A stretch of DNA of 64,000 nt from NCBI GenBank assembly GCA_965220695.1, contig OZ244838.1, positions 2,108,001 to 2,172,000 on the forward strand, given 5' to 3'. This document shows, one piece after another, positions 26,332 through 34,817 of the stretch. The position numbers were made by a program, and so were the translations under genes. The DNA is from UBA9620 sp965220695 (lineage in GTDB: Bacteria > Acidobacteriota > Vicinamibacteria > Vicinamibacterales > UBA8438). The notes beneath the pieces are model-generated. The model saw nothing but the letters and a program-made list of their open reading frames with translations, was not told the DNA's origin and made no database searches. How positions within the stretch are numbered: the first letter of the stretch is position 1; each line of letters opens with the position of its first letter.

Positions 26332-29235
26332 TCAGAACCTGAAGTCGAAGCTCAAACGCGCGATACGGGGCGCCAGAATCTCGTTGATCTGATTGAAGGC
26401 GCCGCCCGACTGATAGATGACCCTCACGCCGGCGCTCGAGTTATTCAGGTTGAACACGTCGAGGTTGATCGCGGCCCGGCTCCCCCCACCAAGATCGAAC
26501 CCCTTGCTGGCGCGAACGCTGAGCACGTTCATCGTGTCGCTGCGCCGCGAGCCGTACGGCTCGGCCCGCAACGTCACGTTGCCGAGATTCGCCGCCCGGA
26601 ACCGAACCGTGCGCTGACCATAGACGCCGGACCGGCTCTGCAGGTTCAGCGCCGCGGTCATGTCGTACGGCAGGTTGTAGGACACGCTGGCGGTGGCGTT
26701 CCAACTCGTCGTGTCATCCTTGTTGAAGTACTCGTCGTTCGGGCTGTCGGGCACCAGATCGAGGTGCCGGTCGGCCCAGGTGAACCAGTACGAGGCGACC
26801 GCGCTCCAGCGCGCCGAGGCGCGCTTCGTCAGCGTGAACTCGATCGTCTGGTACTTGTTCGTAAAATCGCTGTTGGTACGCGTGGTCGCCACGTTGGAGG
26901 CGCCCCTGAGATCATTGGTGTAGTCGTACACGGTGAACATGCCGCCGTCGTCAGCCGTACCCAACCGGCCATCCGGTCCCGGATCCTGATGCTGGGTCTG
27001 CACGCTGTACGCGCCGTACGGGCGCAGGACGTTCTGGTAGTGGAAATAGTCCTGCCGGTTCTTGCTCACGTACAGCGCCCGGATGCCCAGACCCGGCAGC
27101 AGTTCGCGCTCGATTCCGACCGTGGCCTCATATGTGATCGGCTGCTGCAGGTCGGGATTGACCCGGTTGTTTCTGGCCGCGGTGATGGAAATGAAATCCG
27201 CGCCCTCGAGGTCCAGGTTCACCTCTCCCGGCGTGTACTCGTTGTTCCCGTCCGGATCGCTCCACCGGAACTGGGCCGTCGCGGCGGAGTTGCCGTTGTA
27301 GCGCCCGGCGAAGGCGTCGCCGATCGTGAAGTTGAAGATACCCCAAGTCGCCTTGAGCAGGGTCTTTCCGTCCCCGGAGACATCGTATGCCACGCCGACC
27401 CGAGGCACGAAACGCGACCACTGGTTCGCATCGAGCGCCGGGAACGTGCCGTTCGGAAACACGGTCGGGAACTCTGCCGACCCGTCATAGGTCTGCTCGC
27501 GCAGGAACGCACGCTGCCGGTCCCAGCGCACGCCGATGTTCGCGGTCAGGCGGTCGTTCAAGGTCCACGTATCCTTCAAGTACAGCGACAGGGTCCGCGA
27601 ATAATTGCTCGGATTCACCGGATAGTTGTAGGCGATGAAACGATCGGGGGCGCAGTTGTCCATCTTCGGCAGGATGCCGGGACCCACGCAGCCGTCATAC
27701 CGAAGCTGGTAGTTGCCGCTCGGATTGGAGAGGATACCGGTCGAGTGCTTCTCCCAGTAGAGCGAGGTCCCCATCTTCACCTCGTGGTCGTTCCCCGCCA
27801 GGTAGCTCACCGACCCATCGAGCTGCAGGCGTCCCCGGGGGCGCTGATCCGAGCGCTCGTAGGCACCGGTACGGTAGCCCGTATCGGCATCGTAGCGGCT
27901 CGTGGCGCCGGCAAAGTCGGTCCCGCCGCGCGCCGCCGAGTAGTTCGCGAAATACCCGGCCCAGCCCCCGTTCACCTCGATGAAGGTCTGGTTGCTCGGG
28001 GTGCTCTGCCAGCCGCCCTTGTAGATCGCGGTCTCGTCGCGATAGTCGCGCGTGGCCTCCAGCGGACGCGACCCGCCGCCGCCGTTCTGGGGCTGGGTCT
28101 TGTCGCCGGTCTGATACAGGAACGTGAACTTGTTGGTCGCCGTGGCCTGTGCGGTCAACTTGAGCGTCAGCGTGTCCAGGCCGGCCGTGTAGTCACCGAA
28201 GCTGTCGTCGTCGGTCCGATAGTAGCCGTCCGGCCCCGTCCCGTCACGGAAGCCGAGTCTGTTGTCGACGCGTGACTGGATGTCGTAGGCGGCGAAGAAC
28301 CACAGCCGGTCCCGTACGATCCGGCCGCCCAGTTCTGCGCCGGTCTCCAGATAGGACCTGAGAGGCGCGCGGTCCTGGACGCGCCCCAAATCGGCGAGTT
28401 CCCCACTGATATTGTTCCCCTGGAAGCCTGGCCGCTGGAAACCGTAGTTGGCGGCCCCGTGAAACTGGTTTCCGCCAGACTTGATGATGGCGGTCATGCT
28501 GAGACCGTTGGTCATCACCTCGGCGTCGTTGCCCGAGGCCTTCATCTCCATCTCTTCGTAGGCCTGGTAGCTCACGTACACACCCGAGTTGGCGTCCGCG
28601 CCGGTCGTGATGTTGATACCTTCCACCATGAGCTTTGGCTGCGCGGCGACACCGTAGTTGATGATGCTCTTTCTGCTGACGAAGTTGCTGTCACCCACCG
28701 CGGGCGCGCCCGAGGTGATGATGCCCGGCGTCAGGATGTAGGCGTCCATCATCCCGCGTCCGCGTGGAATCGTCTCCAGCACCTCCCTCGTCAACGCGAT
28801 GCTCGTTGCTGTCTGCTGGATGTCGACGACCGGACTCTCGCCGCTCACCGTGATCGACTCTTCGACCGCGCCCACGTTCATCGTGGCGTCGATCTGCGCC
28901 GTAAAGCCGACCGTCAGGCGGAGACCTTCGCGCACGACGGTGCGAAACCCGCCAAGCTCGAACGTCAGTTGGTAGAAGCCCGGGGGCAGATTGCCGAGTC
29001 GGTAGCTTCCTTCACCGTCGGTCACGGCGACGGTCGGCCCCGCGATCAGCGCGTCGCCCGTGAGGGTGACGGTGACGCCGGGCAGCACGCCGCCGGTGTC
29101 GTCCGCCACCGACCCTTCAAAGGCGGCCGTGTTCTGCGCCGAGGCCGGCGAGGCCCAGGCGATCAAACCGACGATCAGGACCAGTGCCCAAACCGTGCGG
29201 CACTGAATTGAAACTCTTCGTGTGTTCGATCGCAT
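26332..29235 (-). CDS. TonB-dependent receptor with N-terminal carboxypeptidase-regulatory-like domain (Oar-like)
   Basis: Outer-membrane receptor of 967 residues. A signal peptide ends at PASAQ. Residues ~37-120 form a carboxypeptidase-regulatory-like fold (GVLPGVTVTLTG, SYRLGNLPPGFY). A plug-like region follows (SITVSGESPVVDIQQT, IPRGRGMMDAYILTPGI), then a long beta barrel ending in the aromatic C-terminus RLSFDFRF. This layout is typical of acidobacterial Oar-like transporters that import unknown large or hydrophobic ligands using TonB energy. ATG 29235 follows GAGGAG. It is likely the uptake component for the neighbouring secreted enzymes, which is inference from position. An IS1634-type element has inserted ~160 bp upstream of its start, so its original promoter may be altered. 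Confidence 0.88.
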   Translation of the reverse strand: MRSNTRRVSIQCRTVWALVLIVGLIAWASPASAQNTAAFEGSVADDTGGVLPGVTVTLTGDALIAGPTVAVTDGEGSYRLGNLPPGFYQLTFELGGFRTVVREGLRLTVGFTAQIDATMNVGAVEESITVSGESPVVDIQQTATSIALTREVLETIPRGRGMMDAYILTPGIITSGAPAVGDSNFVSRKSIINYGVAAQPKLMVEGINITTGADANSGVYVSYQAYEEMEMKASGNDAEVMTNGLSMTAIIKSGGNQFHGAANYGFQRPGFQGNNISGELADLGRVQDRAPLRSYLETGAELGGRIVRDRLWFFAAYDIQSRVDNRLGFRDGTGPDGYYRTDDDSFGDYTAGLDTLTLKLTAQATATNKFTFLYQTGDKTQPQNGGGGSRPLEATRDYRDETAIYKGGWQSTPSNQTFIEVNGGWAGYFANYSAARGGTDFAGATSRYDADTGYRTGAYERSDQRPRGRLQLDGSVSYLAGNDHEVKMGTSLYWEKHSTGILSNPSGNYQLRYDGCVGPGILPKMDNCAPDRFIAYNYPVNPSNYSRTLSLYLKDTWTLNDRLTANIGVRWDRQRAFLREQTYDGSAEFPTVFPNGTFPALDANQWSRFVPRVGVAYDVSGDGKTLLKATWGIFNFTIGDAFAGRYNGNSAATAQFRWSDPDGNNEYTPGEVNLDLEGADFISITAARNNRVNPDLQQPITYEATVGIERELLPGLGIRALYVSKNRQDYFHYQNVLRPYGAYSVQTQHQDPGPDGRLGTADDGGMFTVYDYTNDLRGASNVATTRTNSDFTNKYQTIEFTLTKRASARWSAVASYWFTWADRHLDLVPDSPNDEYFNKDDTTSWNATASVSYNLPYDMTAALNLQSRSGVYGQRTVRFRAANLGNVTLRAEPYGSRRSDTMNVLSVRASKGFDLGGGSRAAINLDVFNLNNSSAGVRVIYQSGGAFNQINEILAPRIARLSFDFRF

Positions 29236-29329
29236 GCCACTGCTCCTCGAAAAAACCGATTGCCTGCCGGGCTACCCCACCGTGGAACGCCGTACGATGA
29301 GTATACGAAACTCAACGGCACGAGGTTTA

Positions 29330-29344
29330 CTCGATTCGATCGAG
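29330..29344. promoter_or_regulatory. Short palindrome upstream of the TonB receptor
   Basis: CTCGATTCGATCGAG, six-base arms around a 3-nt centre, 95 bp upstream of the receptor start. It could be an operator; no further evidence. Confidence 0.25.
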
Positions 29345-29388
29345 AGACAGCCTGAGACGCAACGACTGTATCTCAACCTCGCCCGGAT

Positions 29389-29395
29389 GTCTAAC
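29389..29395. repeat. Left target-site duplication of the IS1634-type element
   Basis: GTCTAAC, repeated exactly at the right end of the element (31358-31364). Confidence 0.65.
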
Positions 29396-31357
29396 CGGAA
29401 GTTTCAGCGGTCGATTTTCCCCAACTCATAGTTTCTAAACGATTTAGGGCGCTTTGGGCCTTGTTTGCACGGCAATATGTAGCCATGTAAGTAGTGTTGT
29501 AGATGCAAGGTAACGCTTGTTATATATGCATATACGTGCCATAATGAGTAACCATGTATATCGACAGCGTGCCCAATCGTTCCTCGCCCCCAGCCGTGCT
29601 CCTGCGCGAGTCCTACCGCGACGGCGGACGAATCAAGAAGCGTACCCTCGCCAACCTCTCCAAGCTGCCGAGCGACGCCATCCAGGTGCTGCGCCGCGTC
29701 CTCCGCGGTGAGCGGCTCGTCAACCCGGAAGACGCCTTCACCTGCGTCCGCAGCCTGCCCCACGGCCACATCGCCGCCGTGCTCGGCACCCTCAAGCAGC
29801 TCGGACTGCACACGCTGATCGCCCGAAACGCCAGCCGCCTCCGCGACCTCGTCCTCGCCCTGATCGTCGCCCGCGTCATCGATGCGCAGTCCAAGCTGGC
29901 CACCGCCCGCGCCCTGGCGCCCGAAAGCGCCGTCTCCACCCTGGGCCAGGTGCTCGGGCTCGGCGCCGTCGACCAGCATGAGCTCTACGCCGCCATGGAC
30001 TGGCTCGTGCAGCAGCAGGCGGCCATCGAGCAGCGTCTGGCCAAGCGGCACCTGCAGGAGAACACGCTGGTGCTCTACGACCTGACCTCCAGTTACCTGG
30101 AGGGAACCCACTGCCCGCTGGCCCAGCGCGGGTACAGCCGCGACGGCAAGCCGGGCACGTTGCAGATCGTCTTCGGTCTGTTGTGCACGGCCGAGGGTTG
30201 TCCGCTTGCCGTCGAGGTCTTCGAGGGCTCGACGAGCGACCCGAAGACAGTGGCCTGCCAGGTAGAGAAGATCCGCACCCGCTTCGGTCTACAGCGCGTG
30301 GTGCTGGTGGGCGACCGGGGCATGCTGACCGCGGCGCGCATCCGCAAGGACCTGGCGGGCGTGGACGGCCTGCGCTGGATCACCACGTTGCGCGCGCCGA
30401 TGATCCGCAAACTGCTGGCCGCCGGCACGGTGACGCCGTCGTTGTTCGACGAGCGGGACCTCGCCGAGGTCACCAGCGAGGAGTTTCCCGGCGAACGGCT
30501 GATCGTGTGCCGCAATCCCCTGCTGGCCGCCCAACGGCAGCGCAAGCGGCAGGAGCTGCTGGCGGCCACCGAGGAGGACCTGGCGCCCATCGCGGCGGCG
30601 ACAACGCGCAGGAATCGGCCGCTACGCGGGGCGGCCGAGATCGGCCTGCGCGTCGGGAAGGTCATCAACCGGCACAAGGTCGCCAAGCACTTCGTGACCA
30701 CCATCACCGACGACACGTTCACGTTCCACCGGGACGACGAGCGGATCGCGACCGAGCAGCAGCTCGACGGGCTCTACATCGTCCGCTCGAACGTCGAGCC
30801 GGAGCAGTTCGACGCGGCGCAGACGGTGCGGGCCTACAAGGACCTGTCCAAGGTGGAGCGGGCGTTTCGCTGCTTGAAGTCGGTGGACCTGAAAGTGCGG
30901 CCCATCCATCACCGGCGACCCGACCGGGTGCGGGCGCACATCCTGCTCTGCATGCTGGCCTACTGGGTCGAGTGGCACATGCGGCAGGCCCTGGCGCCGC
31001 TGCTGTTCGACGACCACGACCCGGCGGCCGCCGAGCAGCAGCGCCGCTCCGTCGTGGAACCCGCGAAGCGCTCGCCTGCGGCGTTGGCCAAGGCCGGCCG
31101 CAAACGGACCGACGACCACCTGCCGGTGCACAGCTTTCGGACGCTGCTCGTCGACCTGGGCACGCTGACCGCCAACACCATGCAGGTCACCGAGGGCGGC
31201 GCCACGTTCAAGCTGCAGACACAGCCCACGCCGATGCAGCAACGCTGCTTCGAGCTCTTGGAGGTGACGCCTCGATTGTAGCCATTACCGATACACCCTC
31301 GAAACCGGTAACTTGCTCAATAATAATGGTTTCCGCGTTATTCGATCCGAAACTTCG
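29396..31357 (+). mobile_element. IS1634-family insertion sequence
   Basis: About 1962 bp. The ends are imperfect inverted repeats (CGGAAGTTTC at the left, GAAACTTCG at the right), flanked by the 7-bp direct repeat GTCTAAC. One transposase gene fills it. The intact flanks and frame suggest a fairly recent insertion. Confidence 0.75.
29554..31281 (+). CDS. IS1634 family transposase
   Basis: DDE transposase of 575 residues of the IS4-like group. Three acidic blocks are visible: VLYDLTSSYLEG (first Asp, about residue 175), VVLVGDRGMLT (second Asp, about 253) and the YKDLSKVERAFRCLK block (Glu, about 437). Length is normal for the family and no frameshift is seen, so it is probably functional. 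The upstream ~150 bp inside the element are AT-richer than the genome and presumably hold its promoter. Confidence 0.9.
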   Translation: MYIDSVPNRSSPPAVLLRESYRDGGRIKKRTLANLSKLPSDAIQVLRRVLRGERLVNPEDAFTCVRSLPHGHIAAVLGTLKQLGLHTLIARNASRLRDLVLALIVARVIDAQSKLATARALAPESAVSTLGQVLGLGAVDQHELYAAMDWLVQQQAAIEQRLAKRHLQENTLVLYDLTSSYLEGTHCPLAQRGYSRDGKPGTLQIVFGLLCTAEGCPLAVEVFEGSTSDPKTVACQVEKIRTRFGLQRVVLVGDRGMLTAARIRKDLAGVDGLRWITTLRAPMIRKLLAAGTVTPSLFDERDLAEVTSEEFPGERLIVCRNPLLAAQRQRKRQELLAATEEDLAPIAAATTRRNRPLRGAAEIGLRVGKVINRHKVAKHFVTTITDDTFTFHRDDERIATEQQLDGLYIVRSNVEPEQFDAAQTVRAYKDLSKVERAFRCLKSVDLKVRPIHHRRPDRVRAHILLCMLAYWVEWHMRQALAPLLFDDHDPAAAEQQRRSVVEPAKRSPAALAKAGRKRTDDHLPVHSFRTLLVDLGTLTANTMQVTEGGATFKLQTQPTPMQQRCFELLEVTPRL

Positions 31358-31364
31358 GTCTAAC
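31358..31364. repeat. Right target-site duplication of the IS1634-type element
   Basis: GTCTAAC, matching 29389-29395. Confidence 0.65.
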
Positions 31365-31599
31365 GTCAACGCGAACCGATGCCGCCGGCATTGTCGGGTC
31401 GCGCCGGAGGTCGCCGTACCCGACGAGGGTCCCGCGGCGGCACCCCCGCCCGGTCTTCTCGTCCCGGGTCTCGGCCACCTGGGCACCGTGCCGTCGGTGG
31501 TCATTCGGCCGGTGTCGATCAACTGTCCGTCAACTACGTAAACAACACATGATAAAAGCTTTCCGTGATCACATGGCGGGTTGTCGCGTTTTCGATCAA
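31365..31599. other. Non-coding stretch after the IS
   Basis: No gene seen. The sequence TCGATCAACTGTCCGTCA at 31515-31532 recurs with one change at 31592-31609, where the second copy spans the stop codon of the AlbA_2 gene. Confidence 0.45.
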
Positions 31600-33084
31600 C
31601 TATCCGTCAGCCGGAACGCCGACCCAGTACGGAACATATTTCCTCAGCTTGGGCGCGGCATCCTCGTCGAACGGCTTGATCATGCCTGCGATCACGGCCT
31701 CGCGAATGTACCGTGACACGGCCGCCTTGTTGTTCTTCTTGATTCCGAATCGCTCCCGGAGCGACGTGTTCGTCAGAAAGGCTCCCGTCACGTACTTCAA
31801 GCACGCGTGCAGGTAGCAGGCCCGCACCCGCTCCGCTCGGTCCATGTCGGCCACGGCCTTGTGGGCAAAGAGTACGACGCGCGTGGATCCCGCCGGCGCC
31901 TCGACGAGCGGCGCCGGAAGCTGGAACAACTCCACCTGGAAGACGACCTTGTCGATCCCGCTGCCGCGCTCCTCGCAGATCCGGAAGCGGCGCATCAGCG
32001 AGGCGAGCGCCTCGTTGCGCGACTTGGGCGGCGTGTCGACGAAACGCCGCGTGTCCACCAGCGGCTCGCCCGGATTCGTCATCTCGATCCGATCGCTGAA
32101 GATCTCCACCATCGGCCCGGCGCCCGTGACGAAGAAGTCCTGGTGGATGAGCGCATTCGCTACGAGTTCGCGCACGGCGAGTTCCGGGAACATGGGCATC
32201 GCCTTGCGCAACGCCTGTTTGATCACCTCGTTGGCGGGCAGGAGGGAGTCGACGTATCCGATCAGTCCCTCGAAACCGCACGCGTATCCCCTGACTCCCT
32301 CCCGCTCCCTGAGCGCTTCGGTGCGGCCGACGCCGGCGTACTGGATCACGCGCACCGCCTTGCGCCGCAGCGTGCGGAAGGCATCCAGGCGCTTGGCGAA
32401 GAGGATGGCGCCGAGGTTGGTGACATCCCAGCCGCCCGCATCGCCGCGACGGATGAGCCGATCATCCAACAGCGCCTCCAGAATGCCATCGCGGTTTGCG
32501 GGAAGCGGCCGTTCCAACAGATCGAAGTAGGCCGGATACTCCAGCAGGCGCAACACGTCGTCGCTCGTCGCACGTTCGAGCGCAATACCGTCCTCGAAGG
32601 GCGTGCGATCGAAAATGCGCCACAGCGCCCGCTCCTTCTCCGGAAAGTCCTTGAGTTTCTTCGTATATGTCCCGATCCGGATGAATTCCTGACCAGAGAA
32701 TAGTACAGGGTGGCGCGCAGCGCGCGCGATTTCCAGGAGGACAACGGGGCGCTCCTCCACGGTGACCCTGAAGAAGCGGAAATCGATCTTTGGCTCCAGC
32801 AGGCGCAGCAGCCAGCTCTCCAGCTCCTCGTTGCCGACCCGGGCCGCGTGCGGATCGAAGTTCGTCCCGACCACCGCATGACCGTCGTCCCGTACACCCC
32901 AGACCAGGTAGGCGAACGCCTTGCCCACCATGACTGCCGCGTTCGCCAGCGCCGAGATGTATTCACCGATGGCCCGTGGTTCGGCGTCGTTGACCTTGAA
33001 CTCGACCCACTCGGTCTCCCGCGGCAGCGACCGCAGCTCGTGCAGAAGGCTCACGAGGTAATCGCTTGGCCGGCCGCTGGTCAC
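31600..33084 (-). CDS. AlbA_2/Schlafen-type ATP-binding regulator
   Basis: Cytoplasmic protein of 494 residues. Residues ~15-140 are an AlbA_2 (Schlafen-like) domain: ETEWVEFK, the alanine-rich EYISALANAA and VWGVRDDG. Residues ~300-410 resemble a GHKL-type ATPase (RELVANALIHQDF with the N-box Asn, EERGSGIDK). The C-terminal part (TNTSLRERFGI, AVSRYIREAVIAGMI) looks like a winged helix. Such proteins are usually transcriptional regulators or defence-associated; the role here is unknown. Start GTG 33084 has GGAGG seven bases upstream. It stands alone next to an insertion sequence. Confidence 0.82.
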   Translation of the reverse strand: MTSGRPSDYLVSLLHELRSLPRETEWVEFKVNDAEPRAIGEYISALANAAVMVGKAFAYLVWGVRDDGHAVVGTNFDPHAARVGNEELESWLLRLLEPKIDFRFFRVTVEERPVVLLEIARAARHPVLFSGQEFIRIGTYTKKLKDFPEKERALWRIFDRTPFEDGIALERATSDDVLRLLEYPAYFDLLERPLPANRDGILEALLDDRLIRRGDAGGWDVTNLGAILFAKRLDAFRTLRRKAVRVIQYAGVGRTEALREREGVRGYACGFEGLIGYVDSLLPANEVIKQALRKAMPMFPELAVRELVANALIHQDFFVTGAGPMVEIFSDRIEMTNPGEPLVDTRRFVDTPPKSRNEALASLMRRFRICEERGSGIDKVVFQVELFQLPAPLVEAPAGSTRVVLFAHKAVADMDRAERVRACYLHACLKYVTGAFLTNTSLRERFGIKKNNKAAVSRYIREAVIAGMIKPFDEDAAPKLRKYVPYWVGVPADG

Positions 33085-33537
33085 GCTTCCGCCTCCGCGA
33101 GCAGGTCACACCTCGTAAGCACCCGCGCACCGCGCCGACCGGCGCAACGGCCTGTCCGCGCGAAGGCACGACTTGCGTCACGGATGGCGAATGCGGCGCG
33201 GGTCACGCTCGCGTAACCCGTCATGCGGCACATTCTCTGGCGCGCGCAGTTACCCGCCCTGGCCACTTCCGTCTCCACGCCGGTGCAGATCATCTCGTAT
33301 CTGCCGTTCGATTCGCGCCGCATGACCGCCCGTCCCTGTTCACCGTTTCGCAATAACGAGATCGTTTATTTCACATACGGCTCGGAATCACAAAGAACAG
33401 AGATACCGCGGTGTGGACCGACCCTTGGTTGTAAGCTACCGAGGAAGACTCGGACCGCCTGGGTTCGGGCGATTTGCGGCGCGGGGAACCGCCCTGGACA
33501 GGAAAACCTCGCGGTGCAGCGGTGAAGGGCGCGGCAC
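33085..33537. other. Intergenic region, no gene seen
   Basis: About 450 bp without a convincing gene. Open frames on both strands give Arg/Ala-rich peptides without family features. An imperfect 20-bp palindrome (GGGTCACGCTCGCGTAACCC) lies at 33200-33219. The right half is more AT-rich and probably carries promoters. Confidence 0.4.
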
Positions 33538-33951
33538 ATGTCGATCACGGAAGTGAATTTTCTGGCGGTGGGACTGGCGACGGTGCTCGCCTTCGGACTC
33601 GGCGCGCTGTGGTACTCGCCCCTCCTGTTCGCCAAACCGTGGATGGCCGGCCACGGCTACACGCAAGCGGACATCGAGAGGATGCAGGCCGGCATGGGTG
33701 CGACCTACGCCCTCTCGTTCGTCTGCTGGCTGGTGATGGCCACCGTGCTGGCGCTGATCGCTCCGCACTTCGGCGAGCGTGTCCACGAGGTGCTGCACAC
33801 CGGCGTCCTGCTGTGGCTCGGGTTCTCGGCCACCGTCGGTCTGACCAACAACCGGTTCTCGGACAAGCCACTCAGCGTCTGGCTCATCGACGCGGGGTAT
33901 CAACTGACGTCGATCGCCATCATGGCGGTGGTGCTGGGGCTGTGGCGGTAA
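33538..33951 (+). CDS. DUF1761 family membrane protein
   Basis: Small inner-membrane protein of 137 residues with four predicted membrane segments. The family motif LGALWYSPLLFAKPWM lies at about residues 21-36 and identifies DUF1761, function unknown. A second conserved helix follows (TYALSFVCWLVMATVLALI). The ATG is preceded by AAGGG. It stands alone between the AlbA_2 gene and the tRNA. Confidence 0.82.
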   Translation: MSITEVNFLAVGLATVLAFGLGALWYSPLLFAKPWMAGHGYTQADIERMQAGMGATYALSFVCWLVMATVLALIAPHFGERVHEVLHTGVLLWLGFSATVGLTNNRFSDKPLSVWLIDAGYQLTSIAIMAVVLGLWR

Positions 33952-34021
33952 CCGCGTCCAGCGGCGGAGGCGGGTCTCGCGCTTCCCATCGCGGCGGCTT
34001 CGCGTCACAGCGGCGGGTAGG

Positions 34022-34109
34022 TGGTGCCGAGGGCGGGAATCGAACCCGCACGACCCAAAGGGTCACAGGATTTTAAGTCCTGTGCGTCTGCCAGTTTCGC
34101 CACCTCGGC
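34022..34109 (-). tRNA. tRNA-Leu (anticodon TAA)
   Basis: Minus-strand cloverleaf of 88 nt including an encoded CCA end (34022-34024). The acceptor stem GCCGAGG pairs with CCTCGGC. The anticodon arm has the 7-nt loop CTTAAAA with anticodon TAA at 34073-34075, a long variable arm typical of class II tRNAs (GACCCTTTGGGTC) and a T-arm GTTCGATTC. Confidence 0.95.
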
Positions 34110-34185
34110 AGCCCGGGACTGCACCAGCCGATTGTAGTCCGAGCCGCGCGGCCTCGGCGTCGCGCCGGACCTGCACGGCCGCCGG

Positions 34186-34536
34186 CTAATGCACGTCCGA
34201 CGTCTGGGCGCCGGCCGAGATCACCCGCGCGATCATGTGGGTCAGTTCGTCGGCCGGCAGGTCGAACGGACCCGCGGCGATGGCGCCGCTCGGAATCTCG
34301 ATCGCCAGCGCCACTCCGGCGTCCGAATCGGTGACGATCCAGCTCAGTCCACGCAGCGACACCGAGCCCTCGGCGGCCTCGCCACTGGTGACACGCTCGA
34401 AGATCCGCAACGTGGACAGCAAGACCTCGCGCACGTCGGTATCCGTCCAGCCGGACGCGTCCGGGCCGTCATAGGTCACCGTTTCCGTGACCACCTCATC
34501 GGTGCCTTTCAGCAGCACCTCTACGTCGTAGTGCAT
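34186..34536 (-). CDS. Hypothetical protein, acidic, 116 residues
   Basis: Small soluble protein without a family I recognise. It is acidic and has alternating beta/alpha character: an N-terminal strand MHYDVEVLLKG, a helix DVREVLLSTLRIFERV, and a C-terminal helix DELTHMIARVI. ATG 34536 is chosen because GAGGATG lies eight bases upstream; an in-frame GTG ten codons earlier is possible. It sits between the tRNA gene and an IS1380 element with its own short leader. Confidence 0.65.
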   Translation of the reverse strand: MHYDVEVLLKGTDEVVTETVTYDGPDASGWTDTDVREVLLSTLRIFERVTSGEAAEGSVSLRGLSWIVTDSDAGVALAIEIPSGAIAAGPFDLPADELTHMIARVISAGAQTSDVH

Positions 34537-34593
34537 GTCGTCATCCTCGATCTCGTGCCGCCGCACGGCGCTTCGGCGCCCATGCGTCCGAGT

Positions 34594-34597
34594 CTAG
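34594..34597. repeat. Left 4-bp target duplication of the IS1380 element
   Basis: CTAG, repeated right after the other end of the element (37168-37171). Confidence 0.6.
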
Positions 34598-34817
34598 CCT
34601 GGATTATTCACGAAGGCTGGGAGTCGGCCCCGCGGACGGTGTGATCGTCGCGCACACGGCCCGCCGGGCGTTGTTTTCGTCGGGTGCCGGCGGGATGGAA
34701 CTGATTGTCGGTGCGGAAGGCCTGGGTACGGGGCCGTGGAAGGACGGCTTCGCCACGGGCGGGCTCGGTGCGCCGTTGGGATGCGTGTACGCGCGGCGGG
34801 CTGGCGCCGGCCGAAAC

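Noticed and set aside
30093..31242. Minus-strand frames inside the IS1634 transposase gene
   Set aside because: Antisense shadows of an intact transposase.
33081..33353. 90-residue minus-strand frame upstream of the AlbA_2 gene
   Set aside because: Arg/Ala-rich, no recognisable fold, and it overlaps the leader with the ribosome site of the downstream gene.
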